Positions 34,035 to 42,679 of a DNA stretch of 43,292 bases are shown here, in pieces. The stretch comes from an uncultured Clostridia bacterium. GTDB lineage: Bacteria; Bacillota; Clostridia; Christensenellales; Aristaeellaceae. The notes beneath the pieces were generated by a model, which did no database searches, was not told where the DNA came from, and saw only the letters and a list, made by a program, of their open reading frames with translations. Position 1 is the first letter of the stretch. Each line of letters begins with the position of its first letter. Position numbers and translations under genes: made by a program. The stretch is from positions 1 through 43,292 of the forward strand of contig CAMVHE010000020.1 of the NCBI GenBank assembly GCA_947167215.1, written 5' to 3'.

Positions 34035-34541
34035 ATGGAAATCCGTCACACTGCAACGCAGGACCTTGAAACCGTCATGACGCTGTACGAAAACGCCAGA
34101 GCCTTTATGGCTGCTCACGGCAACCCCAACCAGTGGGGACCAACCAACTGGCCGCCCCGTTCCCTCATTGAAAAGGATATTGCCAGCGGCCACAGCTATG
34201 TCTGTGTGGATGGCACGGAAATACTGGCAGTGTTTTATTATATCGCCGGCCCGGATATCGAACCCACCTATGCCACGATTGAAAACGGACAGTGGAAGGA
34301 TCCTTCCCCCTACGGCGTGGTTCACCGCATTGCAACCAGTCACAAGGTTCACGGTGCCGGTGCCTTCTGCATCAACTGGGCCTTTTCCCAGTGCCGTCAC
34401 CTGCGGATTGACACCCATACCGACAATGTCGTCATGCAGAATCTCCTTCGCAAACTGGGGTTCTCCTACTGCGGCATCATCTATGTCCACGAGGATCATG
34501 ACCCACGCCTGGCTTTTGAAAAGGTCGGTGATCCAGAATGA
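34035..34541 (+). CDS. GNAT N-acetyltransferase
   Basis: A 168-residue acetyltransferase. The N-terminal EIRHTATQDLETVMTLYENARAFMAAHGNPNQWG and the VHRIATSHKVHGAGAFCINWAF acetyl-CoA-binding loop are typical of a GNAT group common in Firmicutes, followed by RIDTHTDNVVMQNLLRKLGFSYCG. Substrate unknown. The start is the second ATG (34035) because GGAGG sits between it and the first ATG (34023). Its stop overlaps the nudC start by 4 bases. Confidence 0.88.
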   Translation: MEIRHTATQDLETVMTLYENARAFMAAHGNPNQWGPTNWPPRSLIEKDIASGHSYVCVDGTEILAVFYYIAGPDIEPTYATIENGQWKDPSPYGVVHRIATSHKVHGAGAFCINWAFSQCRHLRIDTHTDNVVMQNLLRKLGFSYCGIIYVHEDHDPRLAFEKVGDPE

Positions 34542-35395
34542 TCCAGGATATCGCGCCCCATCATCTTGATAATGTTTTCCGGCCCGGGGTCGGCATCCAG
34601 ACAGACAGTCCCCTCCTCTGCTTTTCAGGCAATCAGGTACTGCTCCGGGAAACGGAGGATGGCCTCCTTCCTCCCCTTGCCGGTGAGTTTTCTTCTCTCC
34701 CTTCCCATCGTTTTCTCTTCTTTCTCGACGGAACCCCCTGGTTTGGCGTTCCGGAAGACCTCACACAGCTGCCGGAAGGCACTTCCTTCTTCAGCCTGCA
34801 GGCACTCCGGATGGATTCCCGGATGCATCGCGAAACCTACTTCGGAATCTACACGGCACTGCAGCTGACCCGCTGGTATCAGCAGAACCGTTACTGTGGC
34901 AGCTGTGCTTCTCCCACCGAACCCGGTGAACGTGAGCGCAGTCTCGTGTGTCCCCGGTGCGGGCGCGTCATTTACCCCCATATCCAACCGGCGGTCATTG
35001 TCGGAGTGATTCACGGGGATGAGCTGCTCATTACCAAATACGCAGGGCGCCCCAATGCCATGCCCGCTCTGGTTGCCGGCTTTACGGAGATCGGAGAGAC
35101 CCTTGAAGAAACGGTTGCCCGGGAAGTGATGGAAGAAACCGGCCTGCAGGTCTGCAACATCCGCTACTACAAATCGCAGCCCTGGGGCATTGCAGATGAT
35201 CTTCTCATGGGATTCTACTGCGATGTGTCCGGAAGCACCGCCATCCGGCTGGATCAGCAGGAGCTGAAAGAAGCAGTATGGGTGAAGCGGGAAGACATTA
35301 CCGGCCAGGGAAAGGATTACAGCCTGACCCATGAAATGATGATGACCTTCCGGGACGGACTGGAACCGCCTGTAAAGGAGAATGTCCATGTCTGA
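34538..35395 (+). CDS. nudC: NAD+/NADH diphosphatase NudC
   Basis: A 285-residue Nudix hydrolase. Residues about 1-110 are the NudC N-terminal domain. A zinc ribbon uses C120, C123, C138 and C141. The Nudix box spans 181-202 (GFTEIGETLEETVAREVMEETG), complete with REVMEE. SQPW (213-216) is the NudC signature. NudC splits NAD(H) to NMN(H) and AMP and removes NAD caps from RNA 5' ends in E. coli. It overlaps both neighbours (4 and 8 bases) and so is co-translated with the GNAT and alarmone synthetase genes. Confidence 0.92.
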   Translation: MIQDIAPHHLDNVFRPGVGIQTDSPLLCFSGNQVLLRETEDGLLPPLAGEFSSLPSHRFLFFLDGTPWFGVPEDLTQLPEGTSFFSLQALRMDSRMHRETYFGIYTALQLTRWYQQNRYCGSCASPTEPGERERSLVCPRCGRVIYPHIQPAVIVGVIHGDELLITKYAGRPNAMPALVAGFTEIGETLEETVAREVMEETGLQVCNIRYYKSQPWGIADDLLMGFYCDVSGSTAIRLDQQELKEAVWVKREDITGQGKDYSLTHEMMMTFRDGLEPPVKENVHV

Positions 35396-36104
35396 TTATG
35401 ATTCCATTGAAGCCCTGGATGAATTATCCACGGAGCTCTCCTTCGCAGAAATCATCGGCGTTTCCTCCAAGGGGCTCGATCCGGTGCGGCGGGTTTTTGC
35501 CGACTACCACTGCGCCACCATGGAGGTGGAAACCAAATTCCGTATTCTGGACAATCAGCTTTCCCTCAACCGGGACCGGAATCCGATTGAATACATCCGT
35601 TCCCGGGTCAAGACTCCGGAAAGCATTCTCCGGAAGATGGAACGCAAGGGTTGTCCCCTGACAGTGGCCAGTATGATGGAAAATGTGCGGGACATCGCCG
35701 GTGTGCGGGTAATCTGCTCCTTTGAAAAGGACATTTATGATCTGGCAGACCTGTTTCTTTCCCAGGACGGCATTGAACTGGTACAGCGCAAGGATTATTT
35801 TGCCAATCCCAAGCAGAACGGCTATCGGAGCCTCCACCTCATCGTGCGCGTTCCCATCTCCAAAGGACAGGAGCGGATCATGGTACTGACCGAAGTACAG
35901 CTGCGAACCATCGCCATGGACTTCTGGGCAAGCCTTGAATACAAGATCCGATACAAAAAGGACCTTTCACCGGAGCAGCTGGAGAAACTCAACAAAGAGC
36001 TCACCGCCTGCGCCAGACTGACTGCAAAGCTGGACCGTAAAATGGAAGAACTGCATACCATGCTGTATGGGGATACCTCCGAGGACACGTCCATCTGGCT
36101 TTGA
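35388..36104 (+). CDS. Small alarmone synthetase (RelQ/YjbM-like GTP pyrophosphokinase)
   Basis: A 238-residue single-domain (p)ppGpp synthetase. The RelA/SpoT synthetase fold is clear: RVKTPESILRKMERKG, DIAGVRVICSFEKDIYDLADLF, KDYFANPKQNGYRSLHL and EVQLRTIAMDFWASLEYKIRYKK. No hydrolase, TGS or ACT domains, as in RelQ. It makes the stringent-response alarmone from ATP and GTP/GDP. The ATG at 35388 is chosen since AAGGAG lies 7 bases before it; an ATG at 35382 is too close. It overlaps nudC by 8 bases and is followed by a terminator. Confidence 0.92.
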   Translation: MSDYDSIEALDELSTELSFAEIIGVSSKGLDPVRRVFADYHCATMEVETKFRILDNQLSLNRDRNPIEYIRSRVKTPESILRKMERKGCPLTVASMMENVRDIAGVRVICSFEKDIYDLADLFLSQDGIELVQRKDYFANPKQNGYRSLHLIVRVPISKGQERIMVLTEVQLRTIAMDFWASLEYKIRYKKDLSPEQLEKLNKELTACARLTAKLDRKMEELHTMLYGDTSEDTSIWL

Positions 36105-36110
36105 TTATCC

Positions 36111-36145
36111 GCCCGGATCTGTGCAGGAATCCGGGCTTTTCCTTT
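36111..36145 (+). terminator. Terminator of the alarmone synthetase operon
   Basis: Stem GCCCGGAT / ATCCGGGC with a 10-base loop, followed by TTTTCCTTT. Confidence 0.8.
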
Positions 36146-36412
36146 ATCCCTGCCGGTTCCCCGCCCCTGTCTCCTGATGCCTGCATCTTTCAGGTTCTCC
36201 GGGATCCGTTCCGCAAGCCTCCCGTAGTCCAAAAGAAATGCCATCCTGCCGGGAAAGGGAAGAATACTGTTCCAGCTCCATCTCCTGTTTTCCGTCTCAA
36301 AACCCCTTCCGCTATCCATATGCCCAAATTCTGCTCTGCTTTGTTGGAAGACATCTGACAGTCTTTTTTGCCTTTCTTCCATGAAATAAATTAATTTTGG
36401 CATAAAGTACCA
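36146..36412. other. Gene-free spacer before glnS
   Basis: No gene, T-box leader or other RNA element was recognised in this spacer; a T-box specifier or TGGNACCGCG box before the two tRNA synthetase genes was looked for and not seen. Confidence 0.5.
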
Positions 36413-36442
36413 TTGCTTTTCATCTTACACCTGCGGTATACT
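36413..36442 (+). promoter_or_regulatory. Promoter of glnS-gltX
   Basis: TTGCTT (36413-36418), 18-bp spacer, TATACT (36437-36442), 41 bases before the glnS ATG. Confidence 0.65.
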
Positions 36443-36482
36443 GTGCAGGATAACTTTTCAATAGAAAACTGGAGGGAAAACC

Positions 36483-38183
36483 ATGGCTGAGGACCTCAAC
36501 ACCAAATCCAATTTCATCTGGGAAGCCATTAAGTCCGATCTGGCCGAAGGAAAGAATGGCGGCAGAGTACAGACCCGCTTTCCGCCCGAACCGAACGGCT
36601 ATCTGCATATCGGCCACGTCAAGGCCCTGTCTGTTGACTTTCTGACGGCAGAACGTTTCGGCGGCGTCTGCAATCTGCGCTTTGACGACACCAATCCCAC
36701 CAAGGAAAAGGAAGAATTCGCCCAGGCCATCGAGGATGATATCCACTGGCTTGGCTTTGAATACGGAAATATCTATTATGCTTCCGAGCAGTATGATCAG
36801 ATCTACGAGTATGCTCTCGATCTTATCCGCCGCGGACTGGCCTATGTGGATGATCTGTCCAAAGAGGAAATCCGTGCTTATCGCGGCACACTGACTGAGC
36901 CCGGAAAGAATTCCCCCTACCGGGACCGGACGCCGGAAGAAAACATGGACCTTTTCCTGCGCATGAAGAACGGCGAATTCCCCGAAGGTTCGCGGGTACT
37001 GCGTGCAAAGATTGATATGGCCTCGCCGAACATCAATATGCGCGACCCCACCATCTACCGGATCAAATATGCTACCCATCACCGGACCGGCGACAAGTGG
37101 TGTATTTATCCCATGTATGACTTCGCTCATCCGATCGGAGATGCACTGGAAGGCGTAACCCATTCCCTCTGCTCTCTCGAATATGAAATCCATCGTCCTC
37201 TGTACAACTGGGTCGTGGATGTCTGCGGATTCGAGCACAAACCGAGACAGATTGAATTTGCCCGCCTGAATCTGACCAATACCATCATGAGCAAGCGTCA
37301 CCTCCGCACCCTGGTGGAAGAAGGCTACGTTGCAGGATGGGACGATCCCCGGATGCCCACGCTGGCAGGCATGCGCAGACGCGGATTCACCTCTGCCGCC
37401 GTTCGGGATTTCATCGACCGCGTCGGTGTCTCCAAAGCCGACTCTGTGGTTGACTGCCGTCTTCTCGACTTCTGCGTACGCAATGACCTGAATGACAAGG
37501 CTCCCCGTGCAATGGCCGTCTTGAACCCCGTGAAAGTCATTCTGACCAATCTCCCGGAGGGACATTGCGAAATGTGCACCATCGAGAACCATCCCAAGGT
37601 TCCGGAAATGGGCACGCATGAAATTCCGCTCACCAGAGAAATCTATATTGAGCGCGAAGACTTCATGGTAGACGCACCCAAGAAATTCTTCCGGCTGAAG
37701 CCGGATGGCGAAGTCCGCCTGAAGGGCGCCTATATCATCAAGTGTGTCGATTATGACACCGACGAAAATGGTGAGGTTACCTGTATCCGCTGCACCGTGG
37801 ATGAAACCAGCAAGTCCGGTTCCGAAGGCGCTGAGCGCAAGGTCAAAGGAACGATCCACTGGGTCAGTGCTACACAGAACGTGCCTTTCGATGCCCGTCT
37901 GTATGACGTGCTCATGCTGGATGAAGCACCGGATGTCGAAGTCGACACAGACGAAGACAGCGACAGCGAAGTGCCCGCCGGAAAAGAATTCCTGAAGCGT
38001 CTGAATCCCCATTCTCTGGAAGTCCTGCATGGATATGCCGAGCCCTATCTGGCATCTGCAAAAGTCGGAGAATCCTTCCAGTTCCTGCGGATGGGATATT
38101 TCTGCAAGGATCCCGACTCCACAGACACTCTGTCCGTTTTCAACCGCGTTGTTCCCCTGAAAGACAGCTATAAACCGGAGTAA
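36483..38183 (+). CDS. glnS: Glutaminyl-tRNA synthetase
   Basis: A 566-residue class I synthetase that charges tRNA-Gln directly. The HIGH motif is in FPPEPNGYLHIGH with LRFDDTNPTKE after it; the KMSKS-like motif is IMSKR. The C-terminal anticodon-binding beta-barrels (about 340-560) are complete. GlnRS is patchy in Firmicutes, many of which make Gln-tRNA through GatCAB; its presence here means at least direct charging. A GGAGGG site precedes the ATG. It is 26 bases upstream of gltX and probably co-transcribed. Confidence 0.96.
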   Translation: MAEDLNTKSNFIWEAIKSDLAEGKNGGRVQTRFPPEPNGYLHIGHVKALSVDFLTAERFGGVCNLRFDDTNPTKEKEEFAQAIEDDIHWLGFEYGNIYYASEQYDQIYEYALDLIRRGLAYVDDLSKEEIRAYRGTLTEPGKNSPYRDRTPEENMDLFLRMKNGEFPEGSRVLRAKIDMASPNINMRDPTIYRIKYATHHRTGDKWCIYPMYDFAHPIGDALEGVTHSLCSLEYEIHRPLYNWVVDVCGFEHKPRQIEFARLNLTNTIMSKRHLRTLVEEGYVAGWDDPRMPTLAGMRRRGFTSAAVRDFIDRVGVSKADSVVDCRLLDFCVRNDLNDKAPRAMAVLNPVKVILTNLPEGHCEMCTIENHPKVPEMGTHEIPLTREIYIEREDFMVDAPKKFFRLKPDGEVRLKGAYIIKCVDYDTDENGEVTCIRCTVDETSKSGSEGAERKVKGTIHWVSATQNVPFDARLYDVLMLDEAPDVEVDTDEDSDSEVPAGKEFLKRLNPHSLEVLHGYAEPYLASAKVGESFQFLRMGYFCKDPDSTDTLSVFNRVVPLKDSYKPE

Positions 38184-38209
38184 ACCGTTTAGAAAGAGGT
38201 ACCACATTT

Positions 38210-39673
38210 ATGGACCAGGAAGTACGTACCCGTTTTGCACCAAGTCCTACAGGATATCTGCATCTTGGCGGACTTCGCACCGCTCTTTATACTTATCTCC
38301 TTGCAAAAAAGCATCATGGCAAGTTCATTCTGCGCATTGAGGATACCGACCAGGAGCGTGAAGTTCCCGGTGCTGTAGACCTCATCTACAAATCAATGCA
38401 CCAGGCCGGCCTTGACTATGATGAAGGCCCGGATATCGGCGGCGATTATGGCCCCTATATTCAGACGCAGCGCAGGGATATCTACCCCGAATTCGCTTGG
38501 CAGCTGGTTGAAAAAGGCGCTGCCTACTGTTGCTTCTGCAGCAAGGAAGACCTCGATGCACAGCGCAAGGAAGCAGAAGCCAAGGGCATTACCTGGAAGT
38601 ATAACAAGAAATGCCTCCATGAAGTTCCCCTTGAGGAAGCCAAGCGCCGCATCGCTGCAGGTGAAAAATATGTAATCCGTCAGAATGTGCCGACCACCGG
38701 CAAAGCTTCTTTCGATGATCTCCTTTACGGTCATGTGGAAGTCGACTGCGACACGCTGGACGACAATGTTCTGATCAAGGCGGACGGCCTGCCCACCTAC
38801 AATTTTGCCAACGTCATCGATGACCACCTGATGGCAATAACCCATGTGACGAGAGGCACGGAATACCTTTCCTCTGCTCCAAAGTACAACCTCCTTTATG
38901 AGGCCTTTGGCTGGCAGCCTCCCCTCTATCTGCATCTTCCGCCCGTCATGAAAGATGCCACGCGGAAGCTCTCAAAGCGCCATGGCGATCCCTCCTTTGA
39001 GGATCTTCTGGCAAAGGGATACCTGAAGGAAGCGATCATCAATTTCATCGCGCTGCTGGGCTGGGCTCCCAAGGACACCAACGAGGAATTCTTCTCCATG
39101 GAAGACCTCATCAATCTGTTTGATGAGCGCGGTCTCAATAAGAGCCCTGCGATCTTCGACATGAACAAGCTCACCTATTTCAATGCCCATTACATTCGTG
39201 CTCTTGCACCGGAAACTTATGCCGAGATGGCCAAGCCCTGGCTGACGCAGGTGCTGGATCCGGAAAAAGTTGACCTCAATCGCCTCTGCGAGCTGCTGCA
39301 GGGCCGTACCGAAGTGTTCAATCAGCTGCCGGATATGGTACGCTTCCTGGCTGAAATGCCTGAATTTGACACAGAACTCTATGTCAACAAAAAGAGCAAA
39401 ACCACGATCACCGTTGCACAGAATGCTCTGGCTTTCATCTATCCCCTGCTGAACCGCATCACTGACTGGTCCGAGACGACCCTCCATGACCTCATCATGG
39501 CTGCCATTCCCGCCTCCGGCATGAAGACCAGCCAGGTTCTCTGGCCTTTCCGGATTGCCATTACCGGTCAGGCTGCCACTCCGGGCGGAGCCTTCGAAAT
39601 GGCCTACCTTCTCGGAAAAGAGGAAACCCTGCATCGTCTCCTCCATTCCATGGAAGTTCTTCAGAACTTATAA
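38210..39673 (+). CDS. gltX: Glutamyl-tRNA synthetase
   Basis: A 487-residue class I synthetase. HIGH-type motif FAPSPTGYLHLGG, LRIEDTDQER, zinc-like Cys cluster CCFCSKEDLDAQR in the connective region, RGTEYLSSAPKY, and KMSKS-type KLSKRHGD. The C-terminal anticodon-binding domain is present. AAAGAGG precedes the ATG. It forms a two-gene unit with glnS; the joint promoter lacks any visible T-box. Confidence 0.96.
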   Translation: MDQEVRTRFAPSPTGYLHLGGLRTALYTYLLAKKHHGKFILRIEDTDQEREVPGAVDLIYKSMHQAGLDYDEGPDIGGDYGPYIQTQRRDIYPEFAWQLVEKGAAYCCFCSKEDLDAQRKEAEAKGITWKYNKKCLHEVPLEEAKRRIAAGEKYVIRQNVPTTGKASFDDLLYGHVEVDCDTLDDNVLIKADGLPTYNFANVIDDHLMAITHVTRGTEYLSSAPKYNLLYEAFGWQPPLYLHLPPVMKDATRKLSKRHGDPSFEDLLAKGYLKEAIINFIALLGWAPKDTNEEFFSMEDLINLFDERGLNKSPAIFDMNKLTYFNAHYIRALAPETYAEMAKPWLTQVLDPEKVDLNRLCELLQGRTEVFNQLPDMVRFLAEMPEFDTELYVNKKSKTTITVAQNALAFIYPLLNRITDWSETTLHDLIMAAIPASGMKTSQVLWPFRIAITGQAATPGGAFEMAYLLGKEETLHRLLHSMEVLQNL

Positions 39674-39679
39674 AAAATT

Positions 39680-39715
39680 CATCCTGTACCACATTGATCA
39701 TTGTGGTACAGGATG
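39680..39715. terminator. Bidirectional terminator between gltX and the AraC gene
   Basis: A 14-bp perfect stem (CATCCTGTACCACA / TGTGGTACAGGATG, 8-base loop) exits into TTTCTTTC on the plus strand and AATTTTTT on the minus strand. Confidence 0.88.
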
Positions 39716-39868
39716 TTTCTTTCTTCCATTGAATTAACGGTCCGCTGTTTTTCCCTCGAAGGAACAGATACCGGGCAGTTCTATTCTCCGTATTTCCGTT
39801 CCCCTTCAGGTTTCTGTAAAACTCCGCGGTTTTCCTCCATACCTTGTCCCCCAGCCGGAATTGTCTTC

Positions 39869-40789
39869 TCAGAATACCCTGGGCTCGTCTTCCCAGGTTT
39901 TCCCTTTCTGCCGGTCTTTCTTCGAATCCGGAGCAAGAAAAAAGGTGCGGTATTCCCTTGGAGGCATTCCCTTCTCTTCCCGGAAAACCCGGTTGAAACT
40001 GGAAATACTCTGAAAACCGGACTGCATTGCAACCTCAGTGAGCGACATTTTCGGATCCGCCAGAAGCTCTGTTGCCTTCTCCATACGGACCGTATTCAGC
40101 CACTTACTGTATTTGAGCCCGGTAATGCTGTGAAACAGTCTGGAGAAGTAGTCTTTATTGATGCCGGCCATCCTGGCCATTGCACTCTCTGACAGATCAT
40201 CCGCTGTAAGATTGTTCTTGATATAGTCGGTGACCAGGATCATCCGCTGGGTGGTTGTATCCGTGTAACTGTACGATGCTTCCCGGCCCATTTCCGAAAT
40301 GAATTCTTCCCTGTGCTGATCCAGCGTCAGCATGAATTCCATCAGCAGCATACAGCAGCACAGTTCCCGATTCGGTGCACCGGAGAGATAGATGTCCTTC
40401 ATTTTATCCGTGATGGACCGCAGCCTGGAAACAAGCTGAGAATGGGAATGACCGCAGATCGTATGCAGGTTCCGATAAAAGTGCATGATCCGCTGAAGGT
40501 CAAACAGCGAATTCATGAATGCTGTGCTGATCTGGATGATGAGTGATTTTTCCCTGTCTGCATCAATGATTTCGTGCACTTCCATCGGCCAGACCAGCAG
40601 GAAGTCCCCTTCCTCCAGATAATACGTCTGCTGGTTCACCTTGAAGACATTTCTTTCTCCAGGGCCAACCAGTACTATTTCACTGTAGGGATGCCAGTGG
40701 GCATGATAGCTGCGGTCCTTAAGTCCCGTAGCAAGATTGAAGGCGCTGATGCGATCAAATCCGTAATTTTCATAAATGTTATAATCCAT
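39869..40789 (-). CDS. AraC-family transcriptional regulator
   Basis: A 306-residue regulator. The N-terminal cupin sensor domain (about 10-100: SYHAHWHPYSEIVLVGPGERNVFKVN...LEEGDFLLVWPMEVHEI) should bind a sugar, and the C-terminal double helix-turn-helix (about 185-285: LSESAMARMAGINKDYFSRLFHSITG; SLTEVAMQSGFQSISSFNRVFREEKGM) binds DNA. GAAGGAG lies before the ATG. It is divergent from the GH10 xylanase gene across 466 bp that hold paired repeats, so it probably activates that gene in response to xylan breakdown products. Confidence 0.92.
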   Translation of the reverse strand: MDYNIYENYGFDRISAFNLATGLKDRSYHAHWHPYSEIVLVGPGERNVFKVNQQTYYLEEGDFLLVWPMEVHEIIDADREKSLIIQISTAFMNSLFDLQRIMHFYRNLHTICGHSHSQLVSRLRSITDKMKDIYLSGAPNRELCCCMLLMEFMLTLDQHREEFISEMGREASYSYTDTTTQRMILVTDYIKNNLTADDLSESAMARMAGINKDYFSRLFHSITGLKYSKWLNTVRMEKATELLADPKMSLTEVAMQSGFQSISSFNRVFREEKGMPPREYRTFFLAPDSKKDRQKGKTWEDEPRVF

Positions 40790-40939
40790 ACTGCTCCTTC
40801 ATTCACAACTGCCTTCCGGATTCTCTCTTCCGGTCAGGCAGGAATCAGCACCGGCGCAAATCACCGGCTTTTCTGTATCGTTCCATGTGCGCCTTTGGAA
40901 TCAAGAGAAAGATCAGAGGGATACCTTTCCCCAAAGCAA

Positions 40940-40968
40940 ATTAAAACAAAGAATCCGCTGAAAGTCAA
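40940..40968 (-). promoter_or_regulatory. Sigma-A promoter of the AraC-type gene
   Basis: Minus strand TTGACT (40968-40963), 17-bp spacer, TTTAAT (40945-40940); leader about 150 bases. Confidence 0.65.
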
Positions 40969-41008
40969 ACATTCCCCCGTCTGATGCAGAAAATCTTCCC
41001 CCGGCATT

Positions 41009-41041
41009 TCAAAAAATGAGCAGTGCAAAGTCAAAAAATGA
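41009..41041 (+). promoter_or_regulatory. Likely AraC-type operator, two 11-bp direct repeats
   Basis: TCAAAAAATGA occurs twice (41009-41019 and 41031-41041), exactly 22 bp apart, two helical turns, the layout of AraC-family half-sites. A partial copy with shared flank (GCATTTCAAA at 41004-41013 and 41056-41065) follows. The downstream repeat ends just at the -35 region of the -10 at 41066, the position expected for an activator that touches polymerase. Confidence 0.65.
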
Positions 41042-41065
41042 AGGGAACTGTTCATGCATTTCAAA

Positions 41066-41071
41066 TAGAAT
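41066..41071 (+). promoter_or_regulatory. -10 of the xylanase promoter
   Basis: TAGAAT with no recognisable -35 at 16-18 bp, in keeping with an activator-dependent promoter. The leader to the ATG at 41256 would be about 178 bases. Confidence 0.45.
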
Positions 41072-41255
41072 AGGGTGAGTTTTTGTCCATTGCAAAAAAG
41101 CAGAACACAGACAGTCCATGGAGGCTCCGCCGGAAAGCACACTGGCGCTGTCCTTTCCTCCAGGCTCCCGGAGAATCCATCGCCAGGACTTCCTGCTTTG
41201 CTCCGGTGCTGAACTGCCAGACATCGTACATCCGAAAAAGAAAGAGGTGGCCGTT

Positions 41256-42479
41256 ATGATTGCAGATCCCTTCCAGCACCGCAAAGCAACCGCTTCCCTA
41301 CAGATTCAACACCCGGACGGAACCCCAGCTGCTTTCGAATCTGTCACCATTTCTCAGACTTCTCATCAGTTTCTGTTTGGCTGTGGTGCTTTTGATGCTG
41401 TGGCAATGATGAAAACAGAGGATGAAAAAGAGAGAGAGTTTCTGCAGCAGAAAATGGAAAAATGGCTTGCGCTGTTTAATTATGGCACACTGCCGTTTTA
41501 TTGGGGCAGATACGAACCGGTAGAAGGACAGACCGCATTCACGGAAACGATGGCTGCTGCAAAATGGCTAAGAAAGAAAGGCGTACTGCTCAAAGGCCAC
41601 CCGCTGTGCTGGCATACCGTCTGTGCTCCCTGGCTGCTTCAGTTTTCCAATGAAGAGATTCTGCGTCGGCAGCTGGAACGGATCCACCGGGATGTTTCTG
41701 CCTTCCGCGGCGTGATTGATCTGTGGGATGTCATTAACGAGGTCGTAATCATGCCCGATTTCGACCGATATGACAATGCAGTTACCCGTATCTGCAGGGA
41801 AAAAGGACGTGTAGGACTGGTCAGCGAAGTCTTCAAGGCTGCCTCCCAATCCAACCCCGGTGCGGTTCTCTTGATCAATGATTTCAATACCAGCGAAGCT
41901 TATGCGGAACTGATTGAAAAACTGCTGGAAGCCGACGTCCCCATCAGTGCCATCGGGATCCAGAGTCATCAGCATCAGGGATATTGGGGATTGGAAAAGC
42001 TGCACATCGTCCTCGATCGTTTTTCCAGATTCGGTATTCCGATTCATTTTACGGAGAATACACTGATCTCCGGGGAAATCATGCCATCCTATATTGTGGA
42101 CCTGAACGACTGGCAGGTAGATTCCTGGCCAAGCACCCCCGATGGCGAAGAACGCCAGGCAAGGGAAATCGCGGAAATGTATACCGCCCTTTTCGCACAT
42201 CCTCTGGTCGAGGCCATAACAACCTGGAATTTCAGTGATGGAGGCTGGCTCAAGGCACCTGCTGGTTTCGTACGTACAGATAACAGTACTAAACCTTCCT
42301 GGTATGCCCTTCAGCATCTGATCCGTGAAGAATGGGAAACCCATGAAAATCTGGTTACGGATGCGAACGGCTGCCTGTCTTTTACAGGCTTCAAGGGAAA
42401 TTACATCCTGCAGACAGCGCATGGACAGACTGATCTCTGTCTCAATGGCAGTCTGGAAAAGATAATTACGCTGGAATAG
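41256..42479 (+). CDS. Intracellular GH10 endo-1,4-beta-xylanase
   Basis: A 407-residue glycoside hydrolase family 10 enzyme. A short N-terminal beta segment (ASLQIQHPDGTPAAF...HQFLFGCGAFD) leads into the TIM barrel. FYWGRYEP, GHPLCWHT, the acid/base Glu162 in WDVINEV, GIQSHQH and the nucleophile Glu267 in IHFTEN are present; the usual ITELD is altered to FTENT. The C-terminal strand DANGCLSFTGFKGNY is common in this group. No signal peptide, so it should act in the cytoplasm on imported xylo-oligosaccharides. The ATG at 41256 has AGAGGTGG upstream; the frame stays open 46 codons earlier without support. Confidence 0.9.
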   Translation: MIADPFQHRKATASLQIQHPDGTPAAFESVTISQTSHQFLFGCGAFDAVAMMKTEDEKEREFLQQKMEKWLALFNYGTLPFYWGRYEPVEGQTAFTETMAAAKWLRKKGVLLKGHPLCWHTVCAPWLLQFSNEEILRRQLERIHRDVSAFRGVIDLWDVINEVVIMPDFDRYDNAVTRICREKGRVGLVSEVFKAASQSNPGAVLLINDFNTSEAYAELIEKLLEADVPISAIGIQSHQHQGYWGLEKLHIVLDRFSRFGIPIHFTENTLISGEIMPSYIVDLNDWQVDSWPSTPDGEERQAREIAEMYTALFAHPLVEAITTWNFSDGGWLKAPAGFVRTDNSTKPSWYALQHLIREEWETHENLVTDANGCLSFTGFKGNYILQTAHGQTDLCLNGSLEKIITLE

Positions 42480-42545
42480 CGAACGGTATTCGAAGCAATG
42501 CTTTCCGGATTAATCCTTCCTTTCCATAACACAGAAAACGGATTC

Positions 42546-42570
42546 ACCGTCGCGCACGGTTTTTCCCTTT
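42546..42570 (+). terminator. Weak terminator after the xylanase gene
   Basis: A short stem ACCGT / ACGGT with a CGCGC loop followed by TTTTTCCCTTT, 67 bases past the stop. Confidence 0.45.
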
Positions 42571-42679
42571 CATAATCCATTGCCCCCCGCCCTGCGGCTT
42601 TATTCACGAAAGCTATACATTAAAAACGAAGGGTTTTCTCTTCAAAGGATTTATCAAACAAATTGAAAAGGACAATAAA

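Noticed and set aside
36146-36482. T-box riboswitch before glnS-gltX
   Set aside because: No T-box consensus or specifier stem could be found in the spacer.
36420-38207. Long minus-strand frame opposite glnS
   Set aside because: Shadow of glnS; no start signals and no family resemblance.
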